Source of the DNA: Streptomyces lycii
GTDB lineage: Bacteria; Actinomycetota; Actinomycetes; Streptomycetales; Streptomycetaceae
Assembly: GCF_009735685.1 (NCBI RefSeq)
Contig: NZ_WHPN01000291.1
Location: forward strand, 1 to 44,034
Length of the DNA: 44,034 nucleotides
Reading direction: 5' to 3'
Position 1 is the first letter of the stretch. Each line of letters starts with the position of its first letter. The position numbers were made by a program, and so were the translations under genes. The notes below the pieces were generated by a model that was not told the DNA's origin, ran no database searches, and saw nothing but the letters and a program-made list of their open reading frames with translations. This document shows, one piece after another, positions 1 to 9,517 of the stretch.

Positions 1-1209
1 GCTCCGGCCGCGCAGCTGACCGAGGTCACCAACTTCGGCGACAACCCCAGCAACCTGCGCATGCACCTGTACGTACCGGACAACGTCCCCGAGAACCCGG
101 CCGTCCTCGTCGCCGTGCACTACTGCACCGGCACCGGACCCGGCTTCTTCTCCGGCACCGAGTTCGCCTCCCTCGCCGACCGCCACGGATTCATCGTCGT
201 CTACCCCTCCGCCACCCGCAGCGGCCAGTGCTTCGACGTCTCCTCCGCCCAGGCCCTCGAACGCGACGGCGGCAGCGACCCCGTCGGCATCCGCTCCATG
301 GTCCGCCACGTCGAACAACACCACAACGCCGACCCCGACCGGATCTACGCCACCGGCGCCTCCTCCGGCGCCATGATGACCAACGTCCTCCTCGGCAACT
401 ACCCCGACGTCTTCCAAGCCGGCGCCGCCTTCGCCGGCGTACCCCACAGCTGCTTCGCCAACAACGACGGCTCCGGCTGGAACAGCGCCTGCGCAGGCGG
501 CACCGTCGACCGGACACCGCAGCAGTGGGGCGACCTGGCGCGCGCCGCGTACCCCGGATACAGCGGCGAACGGCCCCGCATGCAGATCTGGCACGGCACC
601 AACGACGACACCCTGCGCTACCCGAACTTCACCGAGCAGATCGACCAGTGGACCAACGTCCACGGACTGAGCCGGACCCCCGACTCCACCGACACCCCGC
701 AGTCCGGCTGGACCCGCACCCGCTACGGCGGCACCGGCGACCAGACACCCGTCGAAGCCATCAGCATCCAGGGCGCCGGCCACAACCTGCCGCAGAGCGG
801 CATGGCGGCCCGGGCCGTCACGTTCTTCGGCCTGGACGGCACACAGCCCGGGCCGGACCCGGATCCCGATCCCGACCCCGAGCCGCAGCCCGGTGCCTGC
901 CGTGTGAGCTGGACGACCAACTCCTGGAACACCGGCCTCACCGCGACGATCACCGTCACCAACACCGGCACCGCACCGGCCACCGACTGGTCGCTGGCCT
1001 TCACCCTGCCCCCGGGCCAGACCATCACGTCCGGCTGGGGCGCCGGTTACAGCCCCGGCAGCGGAGCCGTGACCGCCAAGGGCCTGGACTACAACTCCAC
1101 CATCGCCCCGGGAGCGAGCATTCGGATCGGATTCCAGGCGAGTCACACGGGCGACACGGGCAAGCCCGCCGCCTTCACCCTGAGCGGCACCACCTGTTCC
1201 ACCGCCTGA
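1..1209 (+). CDS. Secreted PHB-depolymerase/acetylxylan-esterase family esterase with C-terminal CBM2 (5' end outside window)
   Basis: The reading frame is open from base 1, so the gene start and signal peptide lie to the left; 402 residues are visible. An alpha/beta-hydrolase domain of the PHB-depolymerase/CE1 type fills about residues 5-275. The nucleophile elbow GASSG puts the catalytic Ser at about residue 121, and WHGTNDD and GAGHN supply the likely acid and His. An Asp/Pro linker (about 285-297) leads to a family 2 carbohydrate-binding module (about 299-400) with the usual conserved Trp residues and flanking Cys. Such proteins are exported and de-esterify plant polysaccharide (acetyl or feruloyl groups) while bound to cellulose or xylan. 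The exact substrate cannot be read from sequence. A strong hairpin follows the stop. Confidence 0.9.
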   Translation, partial: APAAQLTEVTNFGDNPSNLRMHLYVPDNVPENPAVLVAVHYCTGTGPGFFSGTEFASLADRHGFIVVYPSATRSGQCFDVSSAQALERDGGSDPVGIRSMVRHVEQHHNADPDRIYATGASSGAMMTNVLLGNYPDVFQAGAAFAGVPHSCFANNDGSGWNSACAGGTVDRTPQQWGDLARAAYPGYSGERPRMQIWHGTNDDTLRYPNFTEQIDQWTNVHGLSRTPDSTDTPQSGWTRTRYGGTGDQTPVEAISIQGAGHNLPQSGMAARAVTFFGLDGTQPGPDPDPDPDPEPQPGACRVSWTTNSWNTGLTATITVTNTGTAPATDWSLAFTLPPGQTITSGWGAGYSPGSGAVTAKGLDYNSTIAPGASIRIGFQASHTGDTGKPAAFTLSGTTCSTA

Positions 1210-1248
1210 CCTCGCCCCTGGTCACCGGAGGAACGACAACCACAGGTG

Positions 1249-1283
1249 ACGGGTCCCGCCTCCAGCCAGGAGGCGGGACCCGT
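1249..1283. terminator. Perfect 15-bp stem hairpin between convergent genes
   Basis: ACGGGTCCCGCCTCC (1249-1263) pairs perfectly with GGAGGCGGGACCCGT (1269-1283) around a 5-nt loop. It lies 39 bp after the esterase stop and 25 bp after the stop of the convergent lamin-tail gene, so it probably terminates both transcripts. There is no U-tract, which is common in Streptomyces. Confidence 0.8.
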
Positions 1284-1308
1284 CCGCGCACGGCGGCGGC
1301 CGTGCGGA

Positions 1309-1809
1309 TCAGCTGTGGTACGTGATGTAGCCGTTGCCGTCGCGGTCCGATCCGCTCTTCGTGTACGCGTGGGCGTCCGCGCGGTAACCGGTCGGCTTGA
1401 CCAGGTAGATCGTGTCCCGGTCGTTGTTCCACATGAAGTTGCAGTTGTCGCGGTGGACGACATTGCCGGCGTCCGAGTCGGCGCCGTTGCCCCCGCGGAG
1501 CTTCACGTAGTCGTTCGGCTGGAGGTAGTGGTTCGCGGTGAACGTGAAGCGGTTCCCCGCGGCGTCCTTGACCAGGTAGCCCTTGAGGTTGACGGTCTTG
1601 GTCTTCGAATAGTTCTTGATCGTCAGGTATTCCTGGTGGGTGTTTCCGGAGGAGCAGCTGTTGCGGTCCGTGCCGGGGGCGTTGTACTGGATGCCGCGGA
1701 CCTTCAGCGCCGAGGTGTACTCGGTGGCCTGAGCCGGGGCGGCGACGACGAAGGCCAGTGCGCCGACGGTGACGGTGGCGGCCGCGGCTGTGATGTGACG
1801 CTTGAGCAA
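1309..1809 (-). CDS. Small secreted lamin-tail-domain protein
   Basis: This 166-residue protein has a Sec signal peptide: KR near the N-terminus, a hydrophobic core at about residues 8-25, and cleavage after APAQA. The rest is one lamin-tail-like beta domain (about 31-150), with QEYLTIKNYS, the LKGYLVKD strand and the late RDTIYLVKP strand. Two Cys pairs probably form disulfides. I chose the TTG start at 1809 because GGAGGGG lies about six bases upstream and the signal peptide begins there; the longer open frame further upstream has no secretion signal. Proteins of this family are common exported Streptomyces proteins of unknown role, possibly surface or polymer binding. Confidence 0.85.
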   Translation of the reverse strand: MLKRHITAAAATVTVGALAFVVAAPAQATEYTSALKVRGIQYNAPGTDRNSCSSGNTHQEYLTIKNYSKTKTVNLKGYLVKDAAGNRFTFTANHYLQPNDYVKLRGGNGADSDAGNVVHRDNCNFMWNNDRDTIYLVKPTGYRADAHAYTKSGSDRDGNGYITYHS

Positions 1810-2399
1810 GAGAGATCCCCTCCGAAGTCCACTGAACTGTGGTGCATGTGAAGGACCTGCGAAGAGTTGTGATGGTTGCATGGTGAACGGCCCGGAAAAA
1901 CGCGTCCACCCCCGGGCGCACCGGGCCGCCCGCACCCGGCCGGACGGCCGCGGCGCCGGGAGAACCGCGCCCACCAGCGACGCGAGCCCACGGCACGGAA
2001 TCGGATCCGGCCGGCCCGTCCGGGTCCCTCCGGGTCCGTCTGCGTCATTCGGCCGACGTTCTCCGGGCCCGCGTCGACGCTTTGCGTAGCCGAGCCGCAG
2101 CCGTACGCCCGGACGGCCCGGACGGCCCGGAACAGCCCCGACGGCCCCGACGGCCGCCGGTCCGTGCCATGCCCCGGGCACGGACGCGGACGCGGACGGG
2201 GTGACGCGGACGAGCCGACGCGGACGCGGACGAGCTGAGGTAACGGAATGACGCGGGCGGGGTGACGGCAACGGGATGCCGGGGGCGGGGGCGAGGAGGG
2301 CCGGAACGCACCACCGCCGCCACGCGACGCGGCAGCGGCCACGCCGAGGCGTGGCCGCTGCCGTGCGTACGGACGTACCCGCGCCGCGGGCCTTGCGGA
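1810..2399. other. 590-bp spacer with low-complexity DNA
   Basis: The spacer lies between the lamin-tail start and the end of the MMPL gene, both on the minus strand. It holds the lamin-tail promoter region (about 1810-1900) and an array of degenerate CGGACG hexamers at about 2170-2235. A terminator hairpin for the MMPL gene lies near its right end. I see no convincing gene. Confidence 0.6.
2331..2362 (-). terminator. Terminator hairpin after the MMPL gene
   Basis: GGCAGCGGCCACGC (2331-2344) and GCGTGGCCGCTGCC (2349-2362) form a perfect 14-bp stem with a 4-nt loop. It begins 37 bp downstream of the MMPL transporter stop. Confidence 0.75.
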
Positions 2400-4571
2400 T
2401 CAGACCCGCACGGTCCTCCCCGTATCGTCCGACTCCCGCTGCCCGGGAACCAGCTTCCGCTGCAGCTTCTCGCCCTCGATGTCCAGGTCGGGCAGGATCC
2501 GGTCGGCCCACCGCGGCAGCCACCACGCGGCGCGGCCGAGCAGCGACATCGTCGCCGGGACCAGCGCCATGCGGACGATGAACGCGTCGACCAGCACCCC
2601 GACGCCCAGGGCGAAGCCCATGGACTTGATGATCGGGTCGGGCATGAAGACGAACCCGCCGAACACCGCGGTCATGATCAGTGCCGCGGCGGTGACCACC
2701 CGGGCGTTGTGCCCCAGGCCGCCGACCGTGGCCTGCTGGGCCTCGGCACCGTGGACGAAGTCCTCCCGCATCCGGGAGACGAGGAAGACCTCGTAGTCCA
2801 TGGCCAGGCCGAACAGGATGCCGATGAGCAGGATCGGCAGGAAGCTCACCAGCGGTCCCGGCGTGTCGACGCCCAGCCACTCGGCGAGATGGCCCTGCTG
2901 GAAGATCGCCACGGTGATGCCGAACGTGGCCCCGATGGTGAGGAGGAAGCCCAGCGCCGCCTTGACCGGGACCAGGACGGAGCGGAAGACCAGCATCAGC
3001 AGCAGCACCGACAGGCCGACCACCAGCAGCAGATAGACGAGCATGGCCTCCTCGATCTTCTCGGAGACGTCGATGCCGACGGCGGTGGCGCCGGACAGGG
3101 CGACCTCGGCACCCTCCACGCCGCCGACCCGGTCGCGGATCTCCTGGACGGCCCGCTCGGTCTTCGGGTCCGTGGGCCCGGTCTCGGGGATGACGGTCAG
3201 CAGCGCGGTGGTCTTGTCCGCGTTCAGCTGCGGCGGGGTGACGGCGAGCACGCCGTCGGTGCCCTGGATGAGCTTCGCGGCCTGTTGCGCGGCGCTGCCG
3301 GTGGCCGCGGCGTCGTCACCGCTGACGACGGCTATCAGCCGGCCGTTGAACCCGGGGCCGAAGCCCTCGGCGGTCAGGTCGTACGCCTCACGGGTCGGCG
3401 AACCCTCGGCGGCGGTGCCCGCGTCGGGCAGGGCCAGGCGCATGTCGGAGGCCGGCACGGTCAGCGCGCTCAGGCCCAGCATGCCGAGGAGGAGCACCGG
3501 GATGCGCAGCTTGGTGACGATACGGCCCCAGCGGAAGCCGAAGCCCTCGCGGGCCGGCCCGTTCTCCGCTCCGCCGTCGCGCCGCTTGCGGGGGAGGACC
3601 CGCAGGCCGGCGAATCCGAGGAGCGCGGGCAGCAGGGTGAGGGCGACCAGCACGGCGACGGCGACGGTGCCCGCCGCGGCCAGGCCCATCACGGTCAGGA
3701 ACGGGATGTTGACGACCGACAGCCCGGCCAGCGCGATGACGACGGTGGCGCCGGCGAACACCACGGCCGAACCGGCGGTGCCGACGGCACGGCCGGCGGC
3801 CTCCTCGGCCTCGGTTCCGTCGGTGAGGTACTGGCGGTAGCGGGAGGTGATGAACAGCGAGTAGTCGATGCCGACGGCCAGCCCCAGCATCAGGGCGAGG
3901 ATCGGCGCGGTGCTGGTCAGGTCGATCACGCTGCTCAGCGCGAACAGTCCGGCCATCCCGGCCCCGACGCCGACCAGGGCGTTCAGCAGCGTCATGCCGG
4001 CGGCGACCAGCGAGCCGAAGGTGATGACGAGCACGGCCGCGGCGATCAGGACCCCGATCGCCTCGGTGGAGCCGACCTCGACCTCGGCGCTGAGTACCTC
4101 GCCGCCGTGTTCGACCCGCAGGCCGTCCACGCCGGACCCGGCGTCCTCGTACGCGTCCTTCTGCTCGTCGGTGACCTTGTCGACGGTCTCCTCGAACTGC
4201 ACCTGGACCAGGGCGTAGCGGCCGTCCCGGGACACCGAGCCGGCCTTGAAGGGGTCCATCGCGCCGAGTACGCCCGGCACGGCGTTGGCCTCGCGCACCA
4301 CCGGGGCGACGGACTCCGGGTCGAGTTTCGCGCCCTCCGGCGCGGCTATGACGATGGTCCCGGTCGTGCCGCTGGCCTCCGGGAACTCCTTCTGGAGGGA
4401 GTCCAGCGCGCGTTGCGACTCGGTGCCGGGCATGGTGAATTTGTCGCTGGTGGGGCCCATCAGGGTGGCGGCGGCACCGCCCAGTACGGCGAGCAGCAGC
4501 AGCCATACGGCGACGACGCGCCCCCGTCGGCGGAAGGACGACCGGCCGAGCCGGTAGAGCAGGGAAGCCAT
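2400..4571 (-). CDS. MMPL-family RND exporter
   Basis: This 723-residue membrane protein has the two-fold MMPL/RND layout. An N-terminal TM (VVAVWLLLLAVLGG) is followed by a large extracytoplasmic domain, a TM bundle with GIDYS (about residue 235), a second extracytoplasmic domain, and a second TM bundle with AMDYE (about residue 590). The two Asp-Tyr pairs are the proton-relay residues of this family, so it is a proton-driven exporter of lipids or hydrophobic compounds. The start ATG at 4571 gives MASLLYRLGR, the usual N-terminus; a longer frame upstream overlaps the tetR gene and is not used. It is 25 bp downstream of the TetR gene and probably cotranscribed with it. The substrate is unknown. 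Confidence 0.92.
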   Translation of the reverse strand: MASLLYRLGRSSFRRRGRVVAVWLLLLAVLGGAAATLMGPTSDKFTMPGTESQRALDSLQKEFPEASGTTGTIVIAAPEGAKLDPESVAPVVREANAVPGVLGAMDPFKAGSVSRDGRYALVQVQFEETVDKVTDEQKDAYEDAGSGVDGLRVEHGGEVLSAEVEVGSTEAIGVLIAAAVLVITFGSLVAAGMTLLNALVGVGAGMAGLFALSSVIDLTSTAPILALMLGLAVGIDYSLFITSRYRQYLTDGTEAEEAAGRAVGTAGSAVVFAGATVVIALAGLSVVNIPFLTVMGLAAAGTVAVAVLVALTLLPALLGFAGLRVLPRKRRDGGAENGPAREGFGFRWGRIVTKLRIPVLLLGMLGLSALTVPASDMRLALPDAGTAAEGSPTREAYDLTAEGFGPGFNGRLIAVVSGDDAAATGSAAQQAAKLIQGTDGVLAVTPPQLNADKTTALLTVIPETGPTDPKTERAVQEIRDRVGGVEGAEVALSGATAVGIDVSEKIEEAMLVYLLLVVGLSVLLLMLVFRSVLVPVKAALGFLLTIGATFGITVAIFQQGHLAEWLGVDTPGPLVSFLPILLIGILFGLAMDYEVFLVSRMREDFVHGAEAQQATVGGLGHNARVVTAAALIMTAVFGGFVFMPDPIIKSMGFALGVGVLVDAFIVRMALVPATMSLLGRAAWWLPRWADRILPDLDIEGEKLQRKLVPGQRESDDTGRTVRV

Positions 4572-4596
4572 GACGGTAGGTGTCTCTCCTCGAGGT

Positions 4597-5145
4597 TCAG
4601 CCGGGCTCGCGGCCGAGGGTCCGCAGCGCACTGCGGATCAGCTCGGGGCGCAGGTCCTGGTCGGGAAGTTCCAGATCGCTGGCGCACGTCACGAAGACGG
4701 CTCCCAGCACCATGTGGGCGGCGACCACGTCCGCCGTGTCCGCCGACCGGCCGGCGAGCGCGTCCAACAGCCGGTCGACGATGTCGGGGATGCTGCCGAG
4801 CGCCGGGTGGCAGGTCATGCCGGGGATGTCCGCGAGGAGGATCTTGGTCTCCCGCCGGAAGCGCAGGGCGAGATCGACGTAGCCGGGTACGGCCGCCTCC
4901 GCGGCCTCGTCCCCGTCCAGACCCGCGAGCGCGGCGTCCAGCTCGGCCAGCTCCGCCCCGGCCGGGGTCAGCAGTTCGGTGAGGATCGTCTCCTTGCTGG
5001 CGAAGTGGTACAGCAGGGACGCCTTCGAACAGCCCACGGCGGAGGCGATGTCGTGCAGTGACGTTCCTTCATAGCCGTGGGCCGCGAACAGCTGGGCCGC
5101 GGATTCCAGGATGAGTCCGCGCAGGGCGGAGGCGGGACGTGCCAT
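4597..5145 (-). CDS. TetR/AcrR-family repressor, probable regulator of the adjacent exporter
   Basis: This 182-residue protein has an N-terminal TetR helix-turn-helix (about residues 8-55, with LFAAHGYEGTSLHDIA, VGCSKASLLYHF and KETIL). An all-helical ligand-binding domain follows. It lies 25 bp upstream of the MMPL exporter on the same strand, the usual layout of a drug- or lipid-responsive repressor and its pump. A near-perfect 18-bp palindrome sits 12 bp before the start codon, so autoregulation of the two-gene operon is likely. The inducer cannot be predicted. Confidence 0.9.
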   Translation of the reverse strand: MARPASALRGLILESAAQLFAAHGYEGTSLHDIASAVGCSKASLLYHFASKETILTELLTPAGAELAELDAALAGLDGDEAAEAAVPGYVDLALRFRRETKILLADIPGMTCHPALGSIPDIVDRLLDALAGRSADTADVVAAHMVLGAVFVTCASDLELPDQDLRPELIRSALRTLGREPG

Positions 5146-5157
5146 GCCGCCACCATA

Positions 5158-5175
5158 ACTGTCCGATCGGTCAGT
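5158..5175. promoter_or_regulatory. Probable TetR operator
   Basis: ACTGTCCGATCGGTCAGT is an 18-bp dyad with one mismatched pair and a CCGATCGG core. It lies just upstream of the TetR start, where it would overlap the operon promoter. Binding by the neighbouring TetR is inferred from position. Confidence 0.65.
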
Positions 5176-5274
5176 AATGGGGCGGGGTGGCTCATGTCAC
5201 GGGCGTGGCGGGGTGGGGTGGCGCTGCGGGGCGGCGGGAGACTCCGGGCGCGGGCGCGGGCGCGCGGTGCGCCC

Positions 5275-5312
5275 GGCGGACGGCGGACAGCGGACAGCGG
5301 ACAGCGGACAGC
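5275..5312. repeat. 7-bp GCGGACA tandem repeat
   Basis: About five copies of GCGGACA lie in the spacer between the divergent tetR and sulfatase genes. No function is apparent; it is one of many short arrays in this window. Confidence 0.7.
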
Positions 5313-5438
5313 GGACGACGGACGACACCGCAGGGCCCTTGAACTCCGGCCACCCGGCCGCCGTACAGATAACGGCGGCCCGACCTGCTGGGCCCGGTCC
5401 GCCGTGCCGCACCGGGCTTCGTACGGAAGGATCTTCGG

Positions 5439-7658
5439 GTGTCAGTCTGGACGCGTTCGCAGGAGCAGCCGCAGCCGCAGCCGCAGTCACAGCCGCAGTC
5501 ACAGCCGCAGTCGGGCCGTGCCGGACCGGACGGTGCGGAGGATCCGCCACCGGACGGTGCCGGCACCCCGGAGCGCCCAGCGTCGGGGACGGCCGGCGGG
5601 GAGGCCGGTGCGGGGTCCGATGCCGGAGAAGCCGAAGCAGGAGAAGCCCTCTCGCGGCTCCCCGGCGCAGCAGAAGCCGGCTCCGGGGTGCCCAGTGCAG
5701 CAGAAGCCGACCCCACGGAGCCCGGCGCACCAGAAGCTGACTCCGGAACGGCGGATCCCGAGGTTCCCGGTGCCGGAGCGGCCGATCCCGGTGCTCCCGA
5801 TGCCCGAACGGCCGCCCCCGGGGAACCCGGTGCCGGGCAGCCCGGAACCGGAGAAGCCTGTACCGGAGAGGCAGGGACCGGAAAGGCGGGGACCGGAAAG
5901 GCGGGGACCGAAGAAGCGGGGACCGAAGAGGCAGCAGCCGAAGAAGCAGAATCCGAAGAAGCAAGGGCCGAAGAAGCAGGACCCGAGGAAGCAGAGGCCG
6001 AAGAAGCGGGGGCCGAGGGCGTTCGTGGTCGGCGGGTCCGGTTCGCGGGCGCCGCCCGGTTCGCCCGACCGGCCGTCAGCTGGGCGGCCGGGGTACTCGT
6101 CCTCGGCGCCCTGCTCATGCCGAACGGGCTCAACCGGCTCACCCCGTTCGCGTTCACCCGGATCCCGGTGGAGGGGCTGTGCTGCGCCGCCCTGCTGCTG
6201 GTGCTCCGGCCGGCCGCGCGGCGCGCGGCCGCCGTGGGGCTCGGGGTCGGGCTCGGGCTGCTGGTCGTGCTGAAGTCCCTCGACATGGGCTTCTACTCGA
6301 CCCTGGACCGGCCCTTCGACCTGGTGCTGGACTGGATCCTGCTGGACGACGCGCAGGCGTTCCTCCGGGCCTCGGCCGGTACGGCGGGGGCCGTCGGTGC
6401 CGTCGCCCTGGCCGTGCTCCTGGTCCTCGCCGTGCTCGTACTGATGCCGCTGGCGGTGCTCCGCGTGAGCCGGGTGATGGCCCGGCACAGCGCCACGGCG
6501 ACCCGCAGCCTGCTGGTGCTGGGCACCGTGTGGGTGACCTGCGCGGCCCTCGGCGTGCAGCTCGCCGGTGTCCGGGTCGCCTCGACGTCCACCAGCACCC
6601 TCCTCCACAACCGGGCCCACCAGGTGCGCGCGGGCGTCCAGGACAAGGAGGCGTTCGCCCGGGAGGCCCGGATCGACGCCTTCCGGGACACCCCGCCCGA
6701 CCAGCTGCTGACCCGGCTGCGCGGCAAGGACGTCCTGTTCACCTTCATCGAGAGCTACGGCCGTACGGCGCTCGAGGACCCCGCCATGGCCGCCGGGACT
6801 GCCTCCGTGCTCGCGGACGGGACCGACCGGCTGGAGCGGGCCGGTTTCTCGACGCGGAGCGCGTTCCTCACCTCGCCCGTCACGGGCGCCGGCAGCTGGC
6901 TGGCGCACGCCACCTTCCTGTCCGGGCTGTGGATAAAGAACGAGCAGCGCTACCGCAACCTGACGTCCAGCGACCGGATGACCCTCACCGGCGCCTTCCG
7001 GGGCACCGGTGCCTGGCGCACGGTCGGCATCATGCCGGGCGTCACCAAGGCCTGGCCGGAGGGGAAGTTCTACGGCCTCGACCATGTCTACGACTCGCGC
7101 GACATGGGCTACCGCGGCCCCAAGTTCAGCTGGACCCCCGTGCCCGACCAGTACAGCCTCGCCGCCTTCGAGCGCCTGGAGCACGGCAGGAGGGACCGTG
7201 AGCCGATCATGGCGGAGATCATCCTCGCCTCCAGCCACAACCCCTGGTCGCCCATCCCCGAGGTGATCGGCTGGGACGAGGTCGGGGACGGCTCCGTCTA
7301 CCACGGGCTCAAGGCCGCCGGGAAGGACCCCAAGGAGGTCTGGCAGGACTCCGAACAGGTCCGCACCGAGTACCGGCGGGCTATTGCGTACTCGATGAAC
7401 AGCGTCGTGTCCTATCTGGAGCGGTACGGCGACGAGGACACCGTCGTCGTCCTCCTCGGCGACCACCAGCCCGTCCCGACCGTCACCCGCGGTGCACTCG
7501 GCCGGGACGTGCCGGTCTCCGTCATCGCCAAGGACCCGGAGGTCATGGAGCGGATCGCCGACTGGCAGTGGCAGGACGGCCTCAAACCCGCACCGGACGC
7601 CCCGGTCTGGCGGATGGACAGCTTCCGCGACCGCTTCCTGACGGCGTACGGGCCCTGA
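5439..7658 (+). CDS. Membrane sulfatase / LtaS-like phosphotransferase with long disordered N-terminus
   Basis: This 739-residue protein starts at GTG 5439 with GGAAGG about nine bases upstream. Residues 1-205 are low complexity: Gln-Pro repeats, then Ala/Gly/Pro, then Glu-Glu-Ala runs. Several TM segments follow (about 210-375), then an extracytoplasmic alkaline-phosphatase/sulfatase-fold domain. FIESYG (about 433-438) gives the metal-binding Glu, [12 protein letters not shown] the nucleophile region, and LGDHQP (about 670-676) the second metal site. The layout resembles lipoteichoic-acid synthase, which moves phosphoglycerol outside the membrane, but true sulfatase activity is possible. It stands near a CDP-alcohol phosphatidyltransferase, so a role in phosphoalcohol or phosphoglycan chemistry is plausible. 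The N-terminal repeat tail looks like an expansion. Confidence 0.82.
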   Translation: MSVWTRSQEQPQPQPQSQPQSQPQSGRAGPDGAEDPPPDGAGTPERPASGTAGGEAGAGSDAGEAEAGEALSRLPGAAEAGSGVPSAAEADPTEPGAPEADSGTADPEVPGAGAADPGAPDARTAAPGEPGAGQPGTGEACTGEAGTGKAGTGKAGTEEAGTEEAAAEEAESEEARAEEAGPEEAEAEEAGAEGVRGRRVRFAGAARFARPAVSWAAGVLVLGALLMPNGLNRLTPFAFTRIPVEGLCCAALLLVLRPAARRAAAVGLGVGLGLLVVLKSLDMGFYSTLDRPFDLVLDWILLDDAQAFLRASAGTAGAVGAVALAVLLVLAVLVLMPLAVLRVSRVMARHSATATRSLLVLGTVWVTCAALGVQLAGVRVASTSTSTLLHNRAHQVRAGVQDKEAFAREARIDAFRDTPPDQLLTRLRGKDVLFTFIESYGRTALEDPAMAAGTASVLADGTDRLERAGFSTRSAFLTSPVTGAGSWLAHATFLSGLWIKNEQRYRNLTSSDRMTLTGAFRGTGAWRTVGIMPGVTKAWPEGKFYGLDHVYDSRDMGYRGPKFSWTPVPDQYSLAAFERLEHGRRDREPIMAEIILASSHNPWSPIPEVIGWDEVGDGSVYHGLKAAGKDPKEVWQDSEQVRTEYRRAIAYSMNSVVSYLERYGDEDTVVVLLGDHQPVPTVTRGALGRDVPVSVIAKDPEVMERIADWQWQDGLKPAPDAPVWRMDSFRDRFLTAYGP

Positions 7659-7685
7659 CGGCGTACGGGCCGCCCTGACGGCTTG
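7642..7685. repeat. Short duplication over the sulfatase stop codon
   Basis: CTGACGGCGTACGGGCC occurs twice in tandem, with a partial third copy. It spans the sulfatase C-terminus and stop codon, so the 3' end has been locally duplicated. Confidence 0.6.
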
Positions 7686-7869
7686 GGGTCCGAACAGTAC
7701 GGAGATCCGTGCGCGGGCCGCTGACGACCCCCCACAGCAGCCCGCCCCTGCGGTGCGCCACCGCCTGCGGCACGAACCGCCCCGACGTCCTCGGCTCCGC
7801 CCACGTCCTGTCCGTGTCTCGACGCAACCGAAACGGGTCGCTCCCCTGCGCCTGCGTGAGCGGGAGAGG

Positions 7870-8445
7870 ACGACTGTTCCGGGATGTCCTTCACGCAGTG
7901 GACCGCGAGGTCGGCGACGCCTGCGAGCAGCGCCGCGTCGACCTCCCGTGTGAACGCGCCCTTGCCGCCCAGCTTGGCCAGGGGCTTGCAGTGCCGGGAG
8001 GACGACACGGACGTGATCGACGCGGTCTCCGGGCTCGGGCACGCCCCGACGTCGCTGGGCATGTCGGTCGCCGTCTCCCTGCTGCGACAGGGCCGCGCGA
8101 GCTGATCGACTCCATCCCGCACTGAAGCCGAAACCGGCCCGGAGGGGCTGGTGTTGCGTGGGCGGGTGTTCTCCCCTGACGGCAAGCGGGTCCTGGACGC
8201 ACGGGAAGAGGCGGGCCTGCTGGACCCGTCGACGTGACCCGGCGGACAGGCCGCTGCCGACCGGCACGACATTCGCCGCGTATATGGAACGGGACGACGT
8301 CCGGGACGCCGTGATCCACCCCGGCGGGCTCACCCTCGACGGGCTCCCGGAAGGGGCCCGGATCGGCACCGAGGCGGCGATCGGGCTGTTGCAGTGCCCT
8401 TGCAGCACGTGCAGGAACATCCGCTCGGCCGCCGTCTGCTGCCAC
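7870..8445. pseudogene. hemC: Scrambled relic of hemC (hydroxymethylbilane synthase)
   Basis: No intact gene is present, but at least six pieces of one HemC protein can be read in mixed order and orientation. On the minus strand, about 7985-7880 encodes [20 protein letters not shown] and then [10 protein letters not shown]. On the plus strand, 7986-8041 encodes [19 protein letters not shown], then 8050-8122 encodes [14 protein letters not shown] and, after a frameshift, ELIDSIPH with a stop. Plus-strand 8125-8235 encodes [19 protein letters not shown]. Plus-strand 8245-8374 encodes [19 protein letters not shown] and [15 protein letters not shown]. Minus-strand 8434-8376 encodes [18 protein letters not shown]. 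In intact HemC the order would be A-B-gap-C-D-E-F; here it reads A'-C-F-E-B-D' (prime = inverted). The cofactor-attachment region seems to be missing. It cannot be functional as it stands. Confidence 0.8.
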
Positions 8446-8534
8446 GCACCGCCGCGCGCGCCCGCAGGGGATTCACACCGTCCGGCCCCCGAGGGGCGAC
8501 GGGCCGTTCTGCGAATGTCGTCATGCCCGGAATT

Positions 8535-8559
8535 GGTTACCGACAGGATGTCGGTAACC
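8535..8559. promoter_or_regulatory. Perfect 11-bp inverted repeat with 3-nt centre
   Basis: GGTTACCGACA (8535-8545) and TGTCGGTAACC (8549-8559) form a perfect dyad. It lies about 92 bp beyond the stop of the CDP-alcohol phosphatidyltransferase gene (minus strand). It could be that gene's terminator, but the moderate AT content and tiny centre look more like a repressor operator left beside the hemC relic. Confidence 0.5.
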
Positions 8560-8650
8560 AGAGGCGCACAGGCGCGCATTTCGCAGACCGCACACCACCC
8601 GTGCGCCCTCGTCCGTGCGACGACAGCCCGCCCGAGCATGTCGTCGGCTG

Positions 8651-9409
8651 TCAGGCGTTCTCCGGTGTCCGCGCCCGCGTCCGCGCCCCTCCCCGGACCC
8701 GCCACAGCCACCGGATGTCCCGCGCGAAGGACCAGACGAGCGAGCACAGAGCCCCGAGCACCAGGCCGTACACGACCGCCGGGGGCAGGGGCACGGTCGC
8801 CGCCGCCAGCAGCACGATGCCCTGGAGCGCGGCCACCGTCTTGCGGGCCGTGCTCGGCGCCAGCGGGCCGTTCAGCCACGGCATCGGCCGGGCCGCCGCG
8901 ACGAAGGCGTACCGCATCGCGCCGATCAGCAGCACCCACGGCCCCAGCGACAGCGCGACCTGGACGCTCAGCACCAGGATCAGGAAGGCGTCCACCTCCA
9001 TGTCGAAGCGCGCGCCGAGCGGTGACGCCGTCCCGGTGCGGCGGGCGACCTTGCCGTCCACCGCGTCCAGCACCAGCGCCACCGCACCGAGCGCGGCCAG
9101 CACCGCGAGCGGCGGCCGGTCACCCAGGAGGGACTCCGCGACCAGCGCGGTCACGCCTCCGACGAGCGTCGCGCGGGCCAGGGTGACCGCGTTGGCCGGG
9201 CCGAACGGTCTGTGCGGCCGTCCGGATCGCGCCAGCGCCCGGCCGAGCACGGCCCAGCCGGCGGCCGCGAACACCAGGCCCGCCAGCCATCCCGCGGGCC
9301 CGAGCCCGGTCGCCGTGCCGAGGAGCAGCAGCAGGACGATCTGCCCGCCCGCCCCCGCTGCCGGCTCCCGGCGGAGCAGTCCCGGTTCACAAATGTCGCT
9401 CAGGGCCAC
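8651..9409 (-). CDS. CDP-alcohol phosphatidyltransferase family protein
   Basis: This 252-residue integral membrane protein carries the complete family signature DG-x2-AR-x8-G-x3-D-x3-D (about residues 118-140, beginning DGKVARR). The signature binds metal and transfers a phosphoalcohol from a CDP-linked donor to an acceptor alcohol. About six hydrophobic segments surround it. I chose GTG at 9409 because GGAGGA lies six bases upstream; the frame stays open to GTG 9493 but without a ribosome site. It is divergent from the dehydrogenase gene, with about 108 bp between them. The acceptor (glycerophosphate, inositol or something special to this cluster) cannot be told from sequence. Confidence 0.88.
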   Translation of the reverse strand: MALSDICEPGLLRREPAAGAGGQIVLLLLLGTATGLGPAGWLAGLVFAAAGWAVLGRALARSGRPHRPFGPANAVTLARATLVGGVTALVAESLLGDRPPLAVLAALGAVALVLDAVDGKVARRTGTASPLGARFDMEVDAFLILVLSVQVALSLGPWVLLIGAMRYAFVAAARPMPWLNGPLAPSTARKTVAALQGIVLLAAATVPLPPAVVYGLVLGALCSLVWSFARDIRWLWRVRGGARTRARTPENA

Positions 9410-9517
9410 CGTGCGTCCTCCGGCTGTGTGGCAGAGTCGGTCGGCACCGCGTACTGTGCGCGGCCTCGTGACCATCAGAACGTGATCCGTCACCCCAGCG
9501 TTCAGCAGGAGGGCTCG

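Noticed and set aside
2262..4982. 906-codon plus-strand open frame
   Set aside because: It is the antisense shadow of the MMPL and TetR genes; composition is that of a reverse-read GC-rich gene and no domain is visible.
7659..7869. Further relic gene left of the hemC pieces
   Set aside because: Several frames are open, but I could not match any of them to a known protein, so no gene is called.
5499..8939. 1146-codon minus-strand open frame across the sulfatase and beyond
   Set aside because: Antisense shadow of the sulfatase. Only its small upstream parts match HemC, and those are treated as relic pieces.
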